32,661 nucleotides of DNA from Streptomyces roseochromogenus subsp. oscitans DS 12.976 (lineage in GTDB: Bacteria; Actinomycetota; Actinomycetes; Streptomycetales; Streptomycetaceae), in assembly GCF_000497445.1 (NCBI RefSeq), contig NZ_CM002285.1, positions 1,955,767 through 1,988,427 of the forward strand, in the 5' to 3' direction. Positions 1 through 8,793 of the stretch are shown piece after piece (position 1 is the stretch's first letter; each line of letters begins with the position of its first letter). Below the pieces are notes generated by a model that ran no database searches, was not told where the DNA came from, and worked only from the letters and a program-made list of their open reading frames with translations. A program made the position numbers and the translations under genes.

Positions 1-163
1 CCCGGCGCGGCGAGCGGTCGAACAGCTCGGCGCCCAGCTCCCGCTCCAGCCGCTGTATCTGCTGGCTGACCGCCGACTGCACGATGTGCAGCCGCTCGGC
101 CGCCCGCCCGAAGTGCAACTCCTCGGCGACGGCGACGAAATAGCTGAGCTGGCGGAGTTCCAT
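1..163 (-). CDS. LysR-family transcriptional regulator, N-terminal part (runs off the window)
   Basis: Only the first 54 codons are inside the window. They read [20 protein letters not shown] and continue through a helix-turn-helix with the [11 protein letters not shown] recognition-helix pattern and the wing start ELGAELFDR, the standard LysR N-terminus. The ATG at 163 is the natural family start (MELRQL). The effector-binding domain lies outside the window, so the inducer and targets cannot be judged. LysR genes often regulate a divergent neighbour, but the next gene (S-4TM) ends towards it rather than starting from it. No link with the conflict island can be claimed. Confidence 0.9.
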   Translation of the reverse strand, partial: MELRQLSYFVAVAEELHFGRAAERLHIVQSAVSQQIQRLERELGAELFDRSPRR

Positions 164-316
164 GGGCTCGACTGTAGAGGGGCCGAGTGTCGTGGCGGGC
201 GGCTCACCGCGGTACGACCGTCCCGAAGTGGAGGCGTACGACGCCTCCGGGTGCGGCACGCGGAGCATCCGCTCCCCCTCCGCGGTGGCCTCGTCCCGCT
301 CGGCCGCCAAGAAACG

Positions 317-339
317 GGACCGGCTCTGAGCACCGGTCC
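317..339 (-). terminator. Hairpin downstream of the S-4TM gene
   Basis: A perfect 7-bp inverted repeat, GGACCGG / CCGGTCC, with a 9-nt loop lies 11 nt beyond the stop codon of the minus-strand S-4TM gene. There is no U-tract, as is usual for Streptomyces terminators. The rest of 164-350 shows no gene; it should hold the LysR promoter. Confidence 0.45.
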
Positions 340-350
340 GGCGGCCGGCC

Positions 351-1271
351 TCAGGCCCTCGGCAGCCAGCTGCCGACCTCGTCCATGGCGGCGGCGAAGT
401 CCGCACGGTCGCTGTCCAGGAACCTCCGGAAGAACCAGTTGGGCACCCGGGCCTGCGCCAGGCGGGTCCGCAGCAGGACGTCCTGGGCCTGCCGGGCGAG
501 CACCAGCAGGTCAGGGACGCGGCCCGGGGGCAGCCCCGAGTGCGCGTGCTCCCGCATCTCCCGCAGGATCACCTGCCGCGCGTGTTCTCGCGCCGCCGCG
601 GTCTCACGCTGCGCACGCACGATGTCGGCACCGAGCAGCAGCAGCCCCAGCGAGGGGATGAACCAGGTCGTGAGCAGGGAGGCGAGGGTCATCCGGGTGG
701 CCACGCCCACGGCCACCCCGGTGACGATCCATCCGATCACGCCGGCCTGGACCGCGGCGGCATAGCGCCGGCGGATCCGCGCGCCCCACGCGAGGTTCTG
801 CAGGATGCAGGACAGAAGGTCCAAGGGGCGCGGCAGTTCACGGATCTCGTAGTAGTCCCGCAGCCGCTCCTCCGGCCCCTTGTAGCGCCGCGCCAGCCTG
901 CTGATCTCGTCGGCGGACGGGGCGTTCCCGGCCAGCGTCTCGTTCCACGGGATGTCGTACAGCCGGGTGTCGAACGTCTCCTGCAGCAGTGCGGCCGTGC
1001 GGAACTCGCTCTCCGTCCACGAACCGGCCCCGACGGCATACACGAGCGCCCACAGGAACCCGGCCGTCGTGAGCGCCGTCTGCAGGGCGGGAACCACGAC
1101 CGCGAGCACCGCGCCGGCGGCCAGGGACGCGGACACGACGACACGGGCGGAGGCGAGCCTTCGAGCGCGGGCGTGCGCGGACTCTCCGGCACGCAGGACG
1201 GTCAGCAGGTCCTCGTCGTTCTGGCGTCGCACGATCGGAGCCGGCGTCGGAGCCGGCACTCGTTGACTCAC
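351..1271 (-). CDS. S-4TM family predicted pore-forming effector
   Basis: The 306-residue product has two pairs of hydrophobic helices (about residues 40-85 and 200-250 from the chosen start) separated by a polar segment. That segment contains the motif [12 protein letters not shown], which I recognise as the hallmark of the SMODS-associated four-TM effector family (S-4TM). The family is described as a membrane-disrupting effector of nucleotide-signalling and related conflict systems. The start is the GTG at 1271, preceded at 5 nt by GGGGGG; the reading frame stays open to 1322, so GTG 1289 or 1322 are alternatives. It is divergent from the VMAP-MoxR-vWA operon with about 190 bp between them. 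No SMODS/CD-NTase gene, the usual partner, is present in the window. A membrane-permeabilising role is inferred from the family only. Confidence 0.85.
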   Translation of the reverse strand: MSQRVPAPTPAPIVRRQNDEDLLTVLRAGESAHARARRLASARVVVSASLAAGAVLAVVVPALQTALTTAGFLWALVYAVGAGSWTESEFRTAALLQETFDTRLYDIPWNETLAGNAPSADEISRLARRYKGPEERLRDYYEIRELPRPLDLLSCILQNLAWGARIRRRYAAAVQAGVIGWIVTGVAVGVATRMTLASLLTTWFIPSLGLLLLGADIVRAQRETAAAREHARQVILREMREHAHSGLPPGRVPDLLVLARQAQDVLLRTRLAQARVPNWFFRRFLDSDRADFAAAMDEVGSWLPRA

Positions 1272-1375
1272 GTGGTCCCCCCTGCTCACCCTGGACGTGC
1301 AGCACCTTATTCCGGCGTCCACCGCGGCGCGGCGTCCCGGACCATGTTCCTACCCGTGAATCTCGTCGAACGTGT

Positions 1376-1403
1376 TTGGCTGCGCGCCCAATCCCCATAC
1401 GCT
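1376..1403 (+). promoter_or_regulatory. Candidate promoter of the VMAP-MoxR-vWA operon
   Basis: TTGGCT (1376-1381) and TACGCT (1398-1403) with a 16-nt spacer lie about 57 nt upstream of the VMAP start, in the divergent gap to the S-4TM gene. The match to housekeeping -35/-10 hexamers is moderate and the spacing slightly short. The call is by eye only. Confidence 0.3.
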
Positions 1404-1459
1404 GATCGGGTGTTGGAGCGGAGGCGCCAGGTGGGGCTGCGTGCGGGGGAGAGACGCCT

Positions 1460-3100
1460 ATGCCATGGGGACTCGCTGTCCAGAACGAACAGCGCAACCG
1501 GATCGTGCGCGGGGTCGTGGGCGTCCTGGCGGAGTCGTCGGCCCTGACGGACACGCGCGGCCGGCACCAGTGGCGGCTGGAACTGAAGCGGCGGCTGGGC
1601 GGTCGCGGTGAGGCCCTGGAGGAACTTCCCACCGCCCAGCAGGAGTTCGTCGCGGCGGTGCGGGTGTGCGAGGAACTGCCGGAGGGGCTGGAGGCGCTGG
1701 TGGACGCGACCTGTCTCGTGGCTCCTTCGCTGGAACACCGTCTGATGCCGCTCATGGAGGAGTTCTACGCGCTGCGGCTCTACGACGGCAGGGACTGGAC
1801 GGCGTTGCGCGACGTCCTGGACGCCGGCCTGCCCGAACTCGACGCGACGGTCGCGCTGATCACGGGCGGCCGGGTGCGTCTGCCGGCGTACTGCATGACG
1901 GCTTGGCAGGCGTTCCTGCATCTGTCCGGGCTCACGAGCCTGCCGGGCACGGCCCTGTCCCCCGGCATGCTGCTGCTGGAACACCTGGCTCTCCACCCCG
2001 ATCTCGCCTCGCACGTCGGCGAGTTGCACGGCTGGAACGACCACTTCGCCGAACGCTGGAAGCTGGCCGACGGCGAGGACGGCCTCACGGCGTTACGGGC
2101 GTCCCTGCTCGGCGGACGCCCGTCCCCGGCGGAACGCGCCGTCGTATCCCCGGCGGAACGCACCGTCGTGGAGCCCGAAGCCCCGCCCGCCCTGCCGGCG
2201 GACCCGCCCGCCCAGCCGGAACGCCCGGTGATCAGGCTGTACATCAAACTCGTACCGGACCTCACACCGCTGCCCGGGACCGGCAGACGGCCGGCACGCA
2301 AGGGGCGCCGCTATTGGGTGTCCGCCCGGGTGAAGTACGCGGAGTCCCCGCAGCTGCATCACGCGAAGGAGGGCGAGGCCCGGCAGCCGGTCCCCCGCGC
2401 GCAGGTACCGGCCACGGTGGCACGCATGCTGACCCGCATGGCCTCCCTGTGGCACACGCGCGCCCAAGAGGTGGTGCTGGAGTTCTTCCTGCCGACCGAG
2501 TTGCTGAACGAGCCGGTGGAATGGTGGGACCGCGATCCCTCGCTCGGCTACGCCAACCCGCTGTTCAGCAAGTATCCGGAGATAGTGCTGCACAGCCTGG
2601 AACGCCTGCACCGGCGGGACGCCTACCAGATCTGGCGGCTGCGCTGGGCGCGCTGGAAGGACGCGCCGGAGAACGAGGAGGCCGTCCACTATTGCGACCA
2701 GGCGGGCCGTCCTGTGAAGGAGTATCTCGGGCGCCTGGACAAGACGATCGGCGCGAAGAAGGACGTCGTCGCCATGGTGCTCAGTGAGCCACCGGCCGCC
2801 GGCAGGGCGGCCGGCCTCGGAGAAGTTCGCGTGGCCATCGATCTGGGCATCCCTGTTTTCATACTCCATCGGGAAGCGACCTCCGAGCAGTTCCATGGCA
2901 TGGTCCGGGACGGCCTGACCGAAGGCGGTCTGGCAGGCCTTCCGTTCCATGCCCGACAGTGGAAGAGCGATTCCGCAACGCCTGCGGACGGCCGTACGCA
3001 GGCCTCGGCCCAGCATCTCTGCGTCGTCTGGGACGACCCTGAGCAGCTGCTGGGCGACGGTGCCGGCGCGCCCGCCGCGTTCATAGGGGGGATTGAATGA
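1460..3100 (+). CDS. VMAP-like adaptor with N-terminal effector-associated domain (vWA-MoxR-associated protein)
   Basis: The 546-residue protein is the first gene of the core operon (ATG 1460, GGGGAGAG 6-7 nt upstream). Residues about 10-95 look like an effector-associated domain of the EAD2 type: an ALTD..GR motif, then a Cys followed by LPEGLEALVDA, ending in a leucine-rich helix. Residues about 100-200 are helical. From about residue 257 (IRLYIKLVPDLTPL) to the end is a domain resembling VMAP-C, with the W-rich stretch VEWWDRDPSLGY and the closing WDDPEQLL. In the scheme published for bacterial vWA-MoxR-VMAP ternary systems (Kaur, Burroughs, Iyer and Aravind), VMAP links the ATPase/vWA core to effectors through matching EADs. 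The stop overlaps the MoxR start by 4 nt (ATGA). Codon 212 is TTA. Family assignment is from remembered motifs; the enzymatic role, if any, is unknown. Confidence 0.75.
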   Translation: MPWGLAVQNEQRNRIVRGVVGVLAESSALTDTRGRHQWRLELKRRLGGRGEALEELPTAQQEFVAAVRVCEELPEGLEALVDATCLVAPSLEHRLMPLMEEFYALRLYDGRDWTALRDVLDAGLPELDATVALITGGRVRLPAYCMTAWQAFLHLSGLTSLPGTALSPGMLLLEHLALHPDLASHVGELHGWNDHFAERWKLADGEDGLTALRASLLGGRPSPAERAVVSPAERTVVEPEAPPALPADPPAQPERPVIRLYIKLVPDLTPLPGTGRRPARKGRRYWVSARVKYAESPQLHHAKEGEARQPVPRAQVPATVARMLTRMASLWHTRAQEVVLEFFLPTELLNEPVEWWDRDPSLGYANPLFSKYPEIVLHSLERLHRRDAYQIWRLRWARWKDAPENEEAVHYCDQAGRPVKEYLGRLDKTIGAKKDVVAMVLSEPPAAGRAAGLGEVRVAIDLGIPVFILHREATSEQFHGMVRDGLTEGGLAGLPFHARQWKSDSATPADGRTQASAQHLCVVWDDPEQLLGDGAGAPAAFIGGIE

Positions 3101-4221
3101 GTACATCACCTCAGGCGGGCTTACCGGCGCAGGACGGCTGCCCGCCGGGCCCGCGGCTCTACACCGGCACCGGTACGGCGTTCACCGACGAGACGCCGTA
3201 CGAGGACCGCGTGTGGCCGCCGGGCCCGCGCTGGCGGACCTTCGACGGAGGGCCGGTGCAGCCCGCGCCCCCCGCGGACGGCGAGGCGGACCGGCGGCTG
3301 GGACCGGCCTCGACGACCCGGCGGCCGCCGGCGGCCGAGGTGCGGCTGGTCAACGCCGCCATCCTGCTGAGGCGTCCCTTGCTGGTGACGGGCCGGCCCG
3401 GCGTCGGCAAGTCCGCGCTCGCCTTTCGCATCGCCCGTGAACTGGGCCTGGGACGGGTGCTCCAGTGGCCGGTCACGAGCCGGACGACGCTGGCCTCGGG
3501 GCTGTTCGAGTACGACGTCCTGGGGCGTGCCCAGGCGGGACAGGCGTGGTTCGCGGCACAGGGGCGCGGGTCCGGGCAGGACGCCGCCGCCGACGGATCA
3601 CCGGTGGACGCCCTGGACATCGGCGATTTCATCCAGCTCGGTCCGCTGGGCACCGCCCTCCTGCCTCACCGTCTGCCGCGTGTCCTGCTGATCGACGAGC
3701 TGGACAAGGGAGATGCCGACCTTCCCAATGACCTGCTGTCCTTGTTCGAGGACGGCTGGTTCCCGGTTCAGCCTCTCGTTCGGGTGAAGCGCCAGATGGA
3801 GAGTGTCACCGTTTACACAGCCGACCCGGGCAGGACCGCGACAATTAACGACGGGATCATCAAAACTCGATCATTCCCGATCGTCATCATGACGTCCAAC
3901 GGTGAACGTGAGTTCCCTGAGGCGTTTATGCGCCGATGCCTGCGACTTGATATACCGGACCCCACACCGGAGACGCTGGGCGAGTTGGTCGCCGCACACT
4001 TCGGGGGCGGGTTGGGAGACGTGCAAGAAAGGCTCGTCCAGGAGTTCATGACGCGCAGCGCTCAGGTCGACGGACTGGCATCCGACCAATTACTCAATGC
4101 GGCACACCTGGTCACCTCAGGCGCCTACTCCTACGGTGAGGAGGACCACGCCGAGTGGCAGGCCGTCCTCGAAGCTATCTGGCACCCGCTGAGCGGAGAC
4201 GGAGCGGACTGGGGTGTCTGA
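3097..4221 (+). CDS. MoxR-type AAA+ ATPase of the ternary conflict core
   Basis: The 374-residue protein carries Walker A GRPGVGKS (residues 99-106), Walker B VLLIDELDKGD (catalytic Asp-Glu near 199-200), a sensor-1 segment VIMTSNGEREFP (Asn about 268) and the arginine-finger region FMRRC, all intact. These identify a MoxR-clade AAA+ ATPase. MoxR proteins remodel client proteins together with vWA-domain partners. Here it sits between the VMAP gene (4-nt overlap) and the vWA-NB-ARC-TPR gene (8-nt overlap), so the three are translationally coupled and probably act as one complex. The first 80 residues are Pro/Gly-rich and probably disordered. The stretch 3780-4100 is noticeably less GC-rich than the start of the gene. 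Codon 332 is TTA (4090-4092), suggesting bldA-dependent translation. Confidence 0.92.
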   Translation: MSTSPQAGLPAQDGCPPGPRLYTGTGTAFTDETPYEDRVWPPGPRWRTFDGGPVQPAPPADGEADRRLGPASTTRRPPAAEVRLVNAAILLRRPLLVTGRPGVGKSALAFRIARELGLGRVLQWPVTSRTTLASGLFEYDVLGRAQAGQAWFAAQGRGSGQDAAADGSPVDALDIGDFIQLGPLGTALLPHRLPRVLLIDELDKGDADLPNDLLSLFEDGWFPVQPLVRVKRQMESVTVYTADPGRTATINDGIIKTRSFPIVIMTSNGEREFPEAFMRRCLRLDIPDPTPETLGELVAAHFGGGLGDVQERLVQEFMTRSAQVDGLASDQLLNAAHLVTSGAYSYGEEDHAEWQAVLEAIWHPLSGDGADWGV

Positions 4222-7200
4222 CCAACCGCCGAAGATCAACGGTCGCGCGGCGGCCGGCGGACCGAGTCGAGCGTCCGCCGCCGCTGCCTCCGCCGTGCCC
4301 ATCGGTGAACTGCACCCACGGGAGATCGCGGACGCCCTGTGGCTCGCGGCCTACCACCCGGAGATCGCGGCGCGCACGGACGACCAGGGAGATCCGCTCG
4401 AGCACGCGCCACCGACCGCCCGGCCTCCTCGACAGGCGCCCGCCCCGGCCCCCGCCGAGCAGCAGGCACCACCGCCCCGGTTCCCGCAGTGGCCGGCGGA
4501 CCGGGACCCGCTCGCCCCGCACACCGACCGGAAGACGCCGGCGGAGGACACCCGGCGCGGCCGTACCAACGGCGACCACCGGCCCACCGAGCCGGATCCG
4601 TTGCCGCTCCTCCTTCTCACGGACGACCTCCCGGCGCCCGGCGACACGAGCACCCTCCACCCGATCCGCGCCCTGCGTCCCCGCCCTGACCCCCCGCTCC
4701 CCCACCTCGCGCGCGCCCTGCGGCCGTTGCGCCGGCAGACCCCGACCCCTCGGGCGCCGCAGGTCGACACGGAGGCCACAGCCGAACGCCTGGCGGTGGA
4801 TCCCGGACTGCCTCCCGCCATGCGTCCGGGACCGGGGCCGCGCTGGCACGCGGTGCTGCTCCTCGACGTCGCACCGCGGATGGCCGTGTGGCGTGACACC
4901 ACCGAACGCGCCGCACGCCTGTTCCGGCAGTACGGCGGCTTCGGCGATTTCCGGCTGCTCCATCTCGACACCAGCCGGCCCGAGTCGGCGTCCGCGCACT
5001 GGCCGGGCACCGCGCGCGGCATCTCGCCCGGGCGGCTGCTGGATCCCACCGGGCGCACGCTCGTCCTCGTCCTCACCGACGGTCTGGCTCCGGCCTGGCA
5101 GTCCGGTGCCGTACAGGCGCACCTCGCGTCCTGGGGCCGCCATCAGCCGACCGCGGTCCTGAACGTGCTGCCCCAACACCTGTGGTACCGCACCGCGCTG
5201 CACCGGCTGGAGCGAGTCCGGCTGCACACGGCGGGCGACGGGCCGGGCCCCGGGTCGTGGGAGTACGCCGAGCCGTCGGGACGGGCACCGGCCCACCGGA
5301 CGGACACCGTCGTCCCCGTCCTGGAGCTGTCCGAGGAGTGGCTGCTGCCCTGGACCACGTTCCTCACCGGGACAGGGCCGCGCTGGACCGAGGTGGCCGC
5401 CCTGCTCCTGCCCCGGACCTCACGGCCGCCCGCCGAGTCCGTACGCGCATCCCGTGAGAAGACCGCGGCGGAACGCGTCGCCCTGTTCCGGGTCTGGGCC
5501 TCTGCCGACGCGTTCCAGCTGGCCACCCGCCTCGCCACCGCTCCGCTGGACCTGCAGGTCATGACGGCCCTGCAACGGCGCACCCTGCCGCGCACCGGGC
5601 CGGAGCACCTGGCCGAGTTCCTCATGAGCGATCTGGTGACGTCCGACCCGGCCGACGACGGGTTTTTCTCCTTTCACCCGGGAGTCCGCGAGGAAGTGCT
5701 GGCGGCAAGCAATCGGCACGCCACCGAACTGGCCACAAAAGCGGTGGCGGAGTTACTCGCCCCGCGCAGCGCTGCCGCACGGGAGATGCTGGCATACCTG
5801 GATGGAGCAACCGCCTCCAAGCCGAAGGTCACCGAAGAGAATCGGCGTCTTCGTGAGATCGAGTTCGCGGTTCTCCGATCGCTCTCCGGCGCCCACGCGC
5901 GCCGGGCCCGGTTAATCGGGCAGCTCATTCGGGCGCACGAGGAATCAACACAGCAGATGAGCGAATCGACACGCGGCGAGCGACCCATCGCGCCACACAC
6001 GGAAAGCTATGGCATAGTGACTGAACCGAACACCTCCGAGGCACCGGTGCTGGCCGAGCAGCTCGGCCACGCTGATACTGGCACCTCCCCAGGAGACGCC
6101 ACCATGGTCACGGCTTACCCCGACACTGGGTCACGGCAGGGAATTACACTGAGCCGCCCCGCGCCTGTTGCCGCCGTGCGCCCCATGGTCTGGGGAAACA
6201 TGCCGCCGCGTAATCTCGTCTTCACCGGGCGGGAAGACCTGCTGCAAAGGCTGGAAAGGGAACTGCGAGGCGGCCCGACCGCCGTGCTTCCGCATGCCCT
6301 GCACGGCCTCGGCGGAGTCGGGAAATCCCAACTCGCCCAGGAATACGTATATCGCCAGGCAGCTCAGTACGACATCGTCTGGTGGATCCCCGCCGAACGC
6401 CCCACACAGATCGCCCAGGCCCTGGTCGAGCTGGCCCACCGGCTGCATCTGCCGGTCAGCAGTGAGGCAATCACCGCGGTGCCGGCCGTGCTGGAGGCCC
6501 TGCGTACCGGAAACCCGTACAGCAAATGGTTGCTGGTATTCGACAACGCGGAAAGTCCGGAAGCGGTCCAGGAATTCTTCCCGAGCAGCTCGGAAAACAG
6601 TTCGGGCGGCTCCATCCTCATTACGTCGCGCAATCCCCAGTGGAACACCCTTGCCCGCCCGCTCGAAGTCGACGTGTTCGAACGCGCGGAGAGCATTCAG
6701 CTGCTCCAGCGCCGTAATCCCGACCTGTCCGACGACGAGGCGGACCAGCTCGCCCATGTCCTGGGCGATCTGCCGCTCGCGGTCGAGCAGGCATCGGCTT
6801 GGCGAGCCGAGACCGGCATGCCCGCCGCCGAGTACCTGCGGCTGTTCGCAGAGAAACGTGCAGAACTCATGACAGTTTCCCGTCCGACGCACTACGAGCA
6901 GACCGTGGCAACGGCCTGGAACGTCTCGCTGGACCATCTGGCGAGCAAGAACCCCGCCGCCCTGCAACTGCTGCAGATCTGTGCGTACTTCGCCCCCGAG
7001 CCCATCGCGCGGTCTCTTTTCTCCGGGGCTCCGGTCCAGCCCATCGCCCCCGATCTGGACCGGGCGCTGACCGACCCGCTGCGCCTGGCGCGGGCCATCC
7101 GGGAAATCAACCGGTATTCCCTGGCCAAGATCGACCACCGCAACAACAGCATCCAGATGCACCGTCTGGTGCAGGCGGTGCTCATCGCCCGGATGACGGA

Positions 7201-8668
7201 GGAACAGCAGCAGCGCATGCGGCACGGCGCCCATCTGCTCCTGGCGGCCAACGCGCCCCGCGATCCCCGGGACCCGGACCACTGGGGCCGCTTCGGCGAC
7301 CTGTACCCGCATGTGGTGGAGTCCGGCGCGATCGACTCGGAGGTCGGCAACGTCCGGCAGCTCATCATCAACACCGCCGACTACCTCTACTACTGGGGCG
7401 ACCACGAGAGCGCCCGCGAGTTCGGCCAGAAGGCGTACGAGCGGTGGCGGGAGAAGTACGGCGAGGGCGACCAGCAGACCCTGCTGCTGTGCCGCAGCCT
7501 GTGGTACGTCCTGTGGCGGATGGGCCGTTACGGAGAGGCCGCCGAACTGAGCCAGCGCATGCTGACCGCCGTACAGGCGCTGGGCTCCGACGCGGAGGAG
7601 GAGCTGCTGTCCACGATGGGGTCGGTAGCGGTCGACCGCCGTTCGCACGGTGATTTCCGCGGCGCCCTGGACATCGCCCGGGAGGTGCACGAGAGGGCCG
7701 TACGCGCCTATGGCGAGGAGGACCCGCTCACCCTCGACCACACGCACAACCTCGCCGTGGCCCTCCGCGCGTGCGGTCACTACCGCGAGGCCCTCCAACT
7801 GGACGAGGAGACCTGGCGCCGCAACGTCGTCATCTACGGCGAGGAGGCCTACGACACCCTGCTGTCCGAGATGGGTCTGGCGCTGGACCGCCGGGAGGCG
7901 GGCGACTACGCGCTCGGCGCCCGGATGTTCGAGGAGATCGTCGACAAGTACCGCAACGTGTTCGGTGAGGCCAACCCGCACACGCTGCGTGCCCTGGCGA
8001 GGCTGGCCGTGTCACGGCGCAAGGCCGGAGACCATCAGGCCGCCTACGACCTCAGTCTGCAGGCCAGCAAGGCGCTCACCGACCGCTACGGAGAGCGCAG
8101 TCCGGACTCCCTGGTGGCCTCCCTCAGTCTGTCGATCGACCTCAGGCAGCTCAACAACCTGGACGACGCGCTCAAACTCGGTGAGCGGACCCGCGATCTG
8201 TATGCCGAGGTCTTCGGCTCGCAGCACCCCGACACGGTGGCGGCGGACATCGACCTCGCCATCACCCTGCGGCTGGTCAACCAGGTGGAGGACGCGCGCG
8301 CCCTCAACGAGAACGCCCTGGACCGCGCGGTCCGCGCCCTGGGCGAGGACCACCCCACGGTGCTCGTGTGCGCCGCCAACCTGGCCAGCGACAGGTACGC
8401 GCAGGGCGATGCCGCCGGCGCCCTGGAGCTGGGCCAGCGCACCCTGGAGCGGATCAAGGCCACGCTGGGCGAAGAGCACCCCACCGCGTTCGCCCTGATG
8501 AACAACATCGCCAGTGATCTGCGGGCGCTGCGCCGCACCGAGGAGGCCGAGGCCATGCACGCGGCCGCCGTGGAGGGACTGCGCAGCAAGCTCGGAGCCG
8601 TCCACCCGGCCTGCACGGACGCCGAGGCCTGGCGCCGCTCCAACTGCGACGCCGATCCCATGCCCTAG
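4214..8668 (+). CDS. SAV_2336/vWA-like - NB-ARC - TPR fusion protein (FxSxx-COOH system TPR-protein type)
   Basis: The product is very large (1484 residues, GTG start overlapping MoxR by 8 nt). Residues 1-190 are Pro/Ala-rich. About 210-480 form a SAV_2336 N-terminal-related, vWA-like domain in which the MIDAS start is degenerate (LLLDVAPRM) while a TDG motif is kept. About 690-1000 are an NB-ARC STAND ATPase: Walker A GLGGVGKS (698-705), Walker B LLVFDNAE (Asp about 776), ITSRNPQW, and LGDLPLAVEQ as the GLPL motif. From about 1040 to the end are roughly ten TPRs with the ..YGE.HP.T.. signature. STAND proteins typically sense a trigger through the repeats and oligomerise on ATP binding; that is inference here. 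Such TPR proteins are known neighbours of FxSxx-COOH peptide loci. Codons 514 and 567 are TTA. Base composition falls around 5640-6750. Confidence 0.88.
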   Translation: MSDQPPKINGRAAAGGPSRASAAAASAVPIGELHPREIADALWLAAYHPEIAARTDDQGDPLEHAPPTARPPRQAPAPAPAEQQAPPPRFPQWPADRDPLAPHTDRKTPAEDTRRGRTNGDHRPTEPDPLPLLLLTDDLPAPGDTSTLHPIRALRPRPDPPLPHLARALRPLRRQTPTPRAPQVDTEATAERLAVDPGLPPAMRPGPGPRWHAVLLLDVAPRMAVWRDTTERAARLFRQYGGFGDFRLLHLDTSRPESASAHWPGTARGISPGRLLDPTGRTLVLVLTDGLAPAWQSGAVQAHLASWGRHQPTAVLNVLPQHLWYRTALHRLERVRLHTAGDGPGPGSWEYAEPSGRAPAHRTDTVVPVLELSEEWLLPWTTFLTGTGPRWTEVAALLLPRTSRPPAESVRASREKTAAERVALFRVWASADAFQLATRLATAPLDLQVMTALQRRTLPRTGPEHLAEFLMSDLVTSDPADDGFFSFHPGVREEVLAASNRHATELATKAVAELLAPRSAAAREMLAYLDGATASKPKVTEENRRLREIEFAVLRSLSGAHARRARLIGQLIRAHEESTQQMSESTRGERPIAPHTESYGIVTEPNTSEAPVLAEQLGHADTGTSPGDATMVTAYPDTGSRQGITLSRPAPVAAVRPMVWGNMPPRNLVFTGREDLLQRLERELRGGPTAVLPHALHGLGGVGKSQLAQEYVYRQAAQYDIVWWIPAERPTQIAQALVELAHRLHLPVSSEAITAVPAVLEALRTGNPYSKWLLVFDNAESPEAVQEFFPSSSENSSGGSILITSRNPQWNTLARPLEVDVFERAESIQLLQRRNPDLSDDEADQLAHVLGDLPLAVEQASAWRAETGMPAAEYLRLFAEKRAELMTVSRPTHYEQTVATAWNVSLDHLASKNPAALQLLQICAYFAPEPIARSLFSGAPVQPIAPDLDRALTDPLRLARAIREINRYSLAKIDHRNNSIQMHRLVQAVLIARMTEEQQQRMRHGAHLLLAANAPRDPRDPDHWGRFGDLYPHVVESGAIDSEVGNVRQLIINTADYLYYWGDHESAREFGQKAYERWREKYGEGDQQTLLLCRSLWYVLWRMGRYGEAAELSQRMLTAVQALGSDAEEELLSTMGSVAVDRRSHGDFRGALDIAREVHERAVRAYGEEDPLTLDHTHNLAVALRACGHYREALQLDEETWRRNVVIYGEEAYDTLLSEMGLALDRREAGDYALGARMFEEIVDKYRNVFGEANPHTLRALARLAVSRRKAGDHQAAYDLSLQASKALTDRYGERSPDSLVASLSLSIDLRQLNNLDDALKLGERTRDLYAEVFGSQHPDTVAADIDLAITLRLVNQVEDARALNENALDRAVRALGEDHPTVLVCAANLASDRYAQGDAAGALELGQRTLERIKATLGEEHPTAFALMNNIASDLRALRRTEEAEAMHAAAVEGLRSKLGAVHPACTDAEAWRRSNCDADPMP

Positions 8669-8716
8669 GGGGCTGCCCGGCGGATCCTGTCGCAGACGCG
8701 GGGGCCGGCACGCCCT

Positions 8717-8742
8717 CCCCCACTGCCTCAAGGGCGTGGGGG
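8717..8742. terminator. Bidirectional hairpin between convergent genes
   Basis: A CCCCCAC / GTGGGGG inverted repeat (7 bp, 12-nt loop) lies in the 125-nt gap between the vWA-NB-ARC-TPR gene and the convergent HExxH gene. Its position makes it a terminator for either strand. Confidence 0.5.
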
Positions 8743-8793
8743 CAACCCCAGGGGCGTTGTCGTCGGTCGCCGGCGCTCCCTCATCGTCCCCGC

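Noticed and set aside
6131..7981. 616-codon minus-strand frame opposite the NB-ARC/TPR gene
   Set aside because: No recognisable domain; mirrors the codon pattern of the plus-strand gene, whose Walker and TPR motifs are unmistakable.
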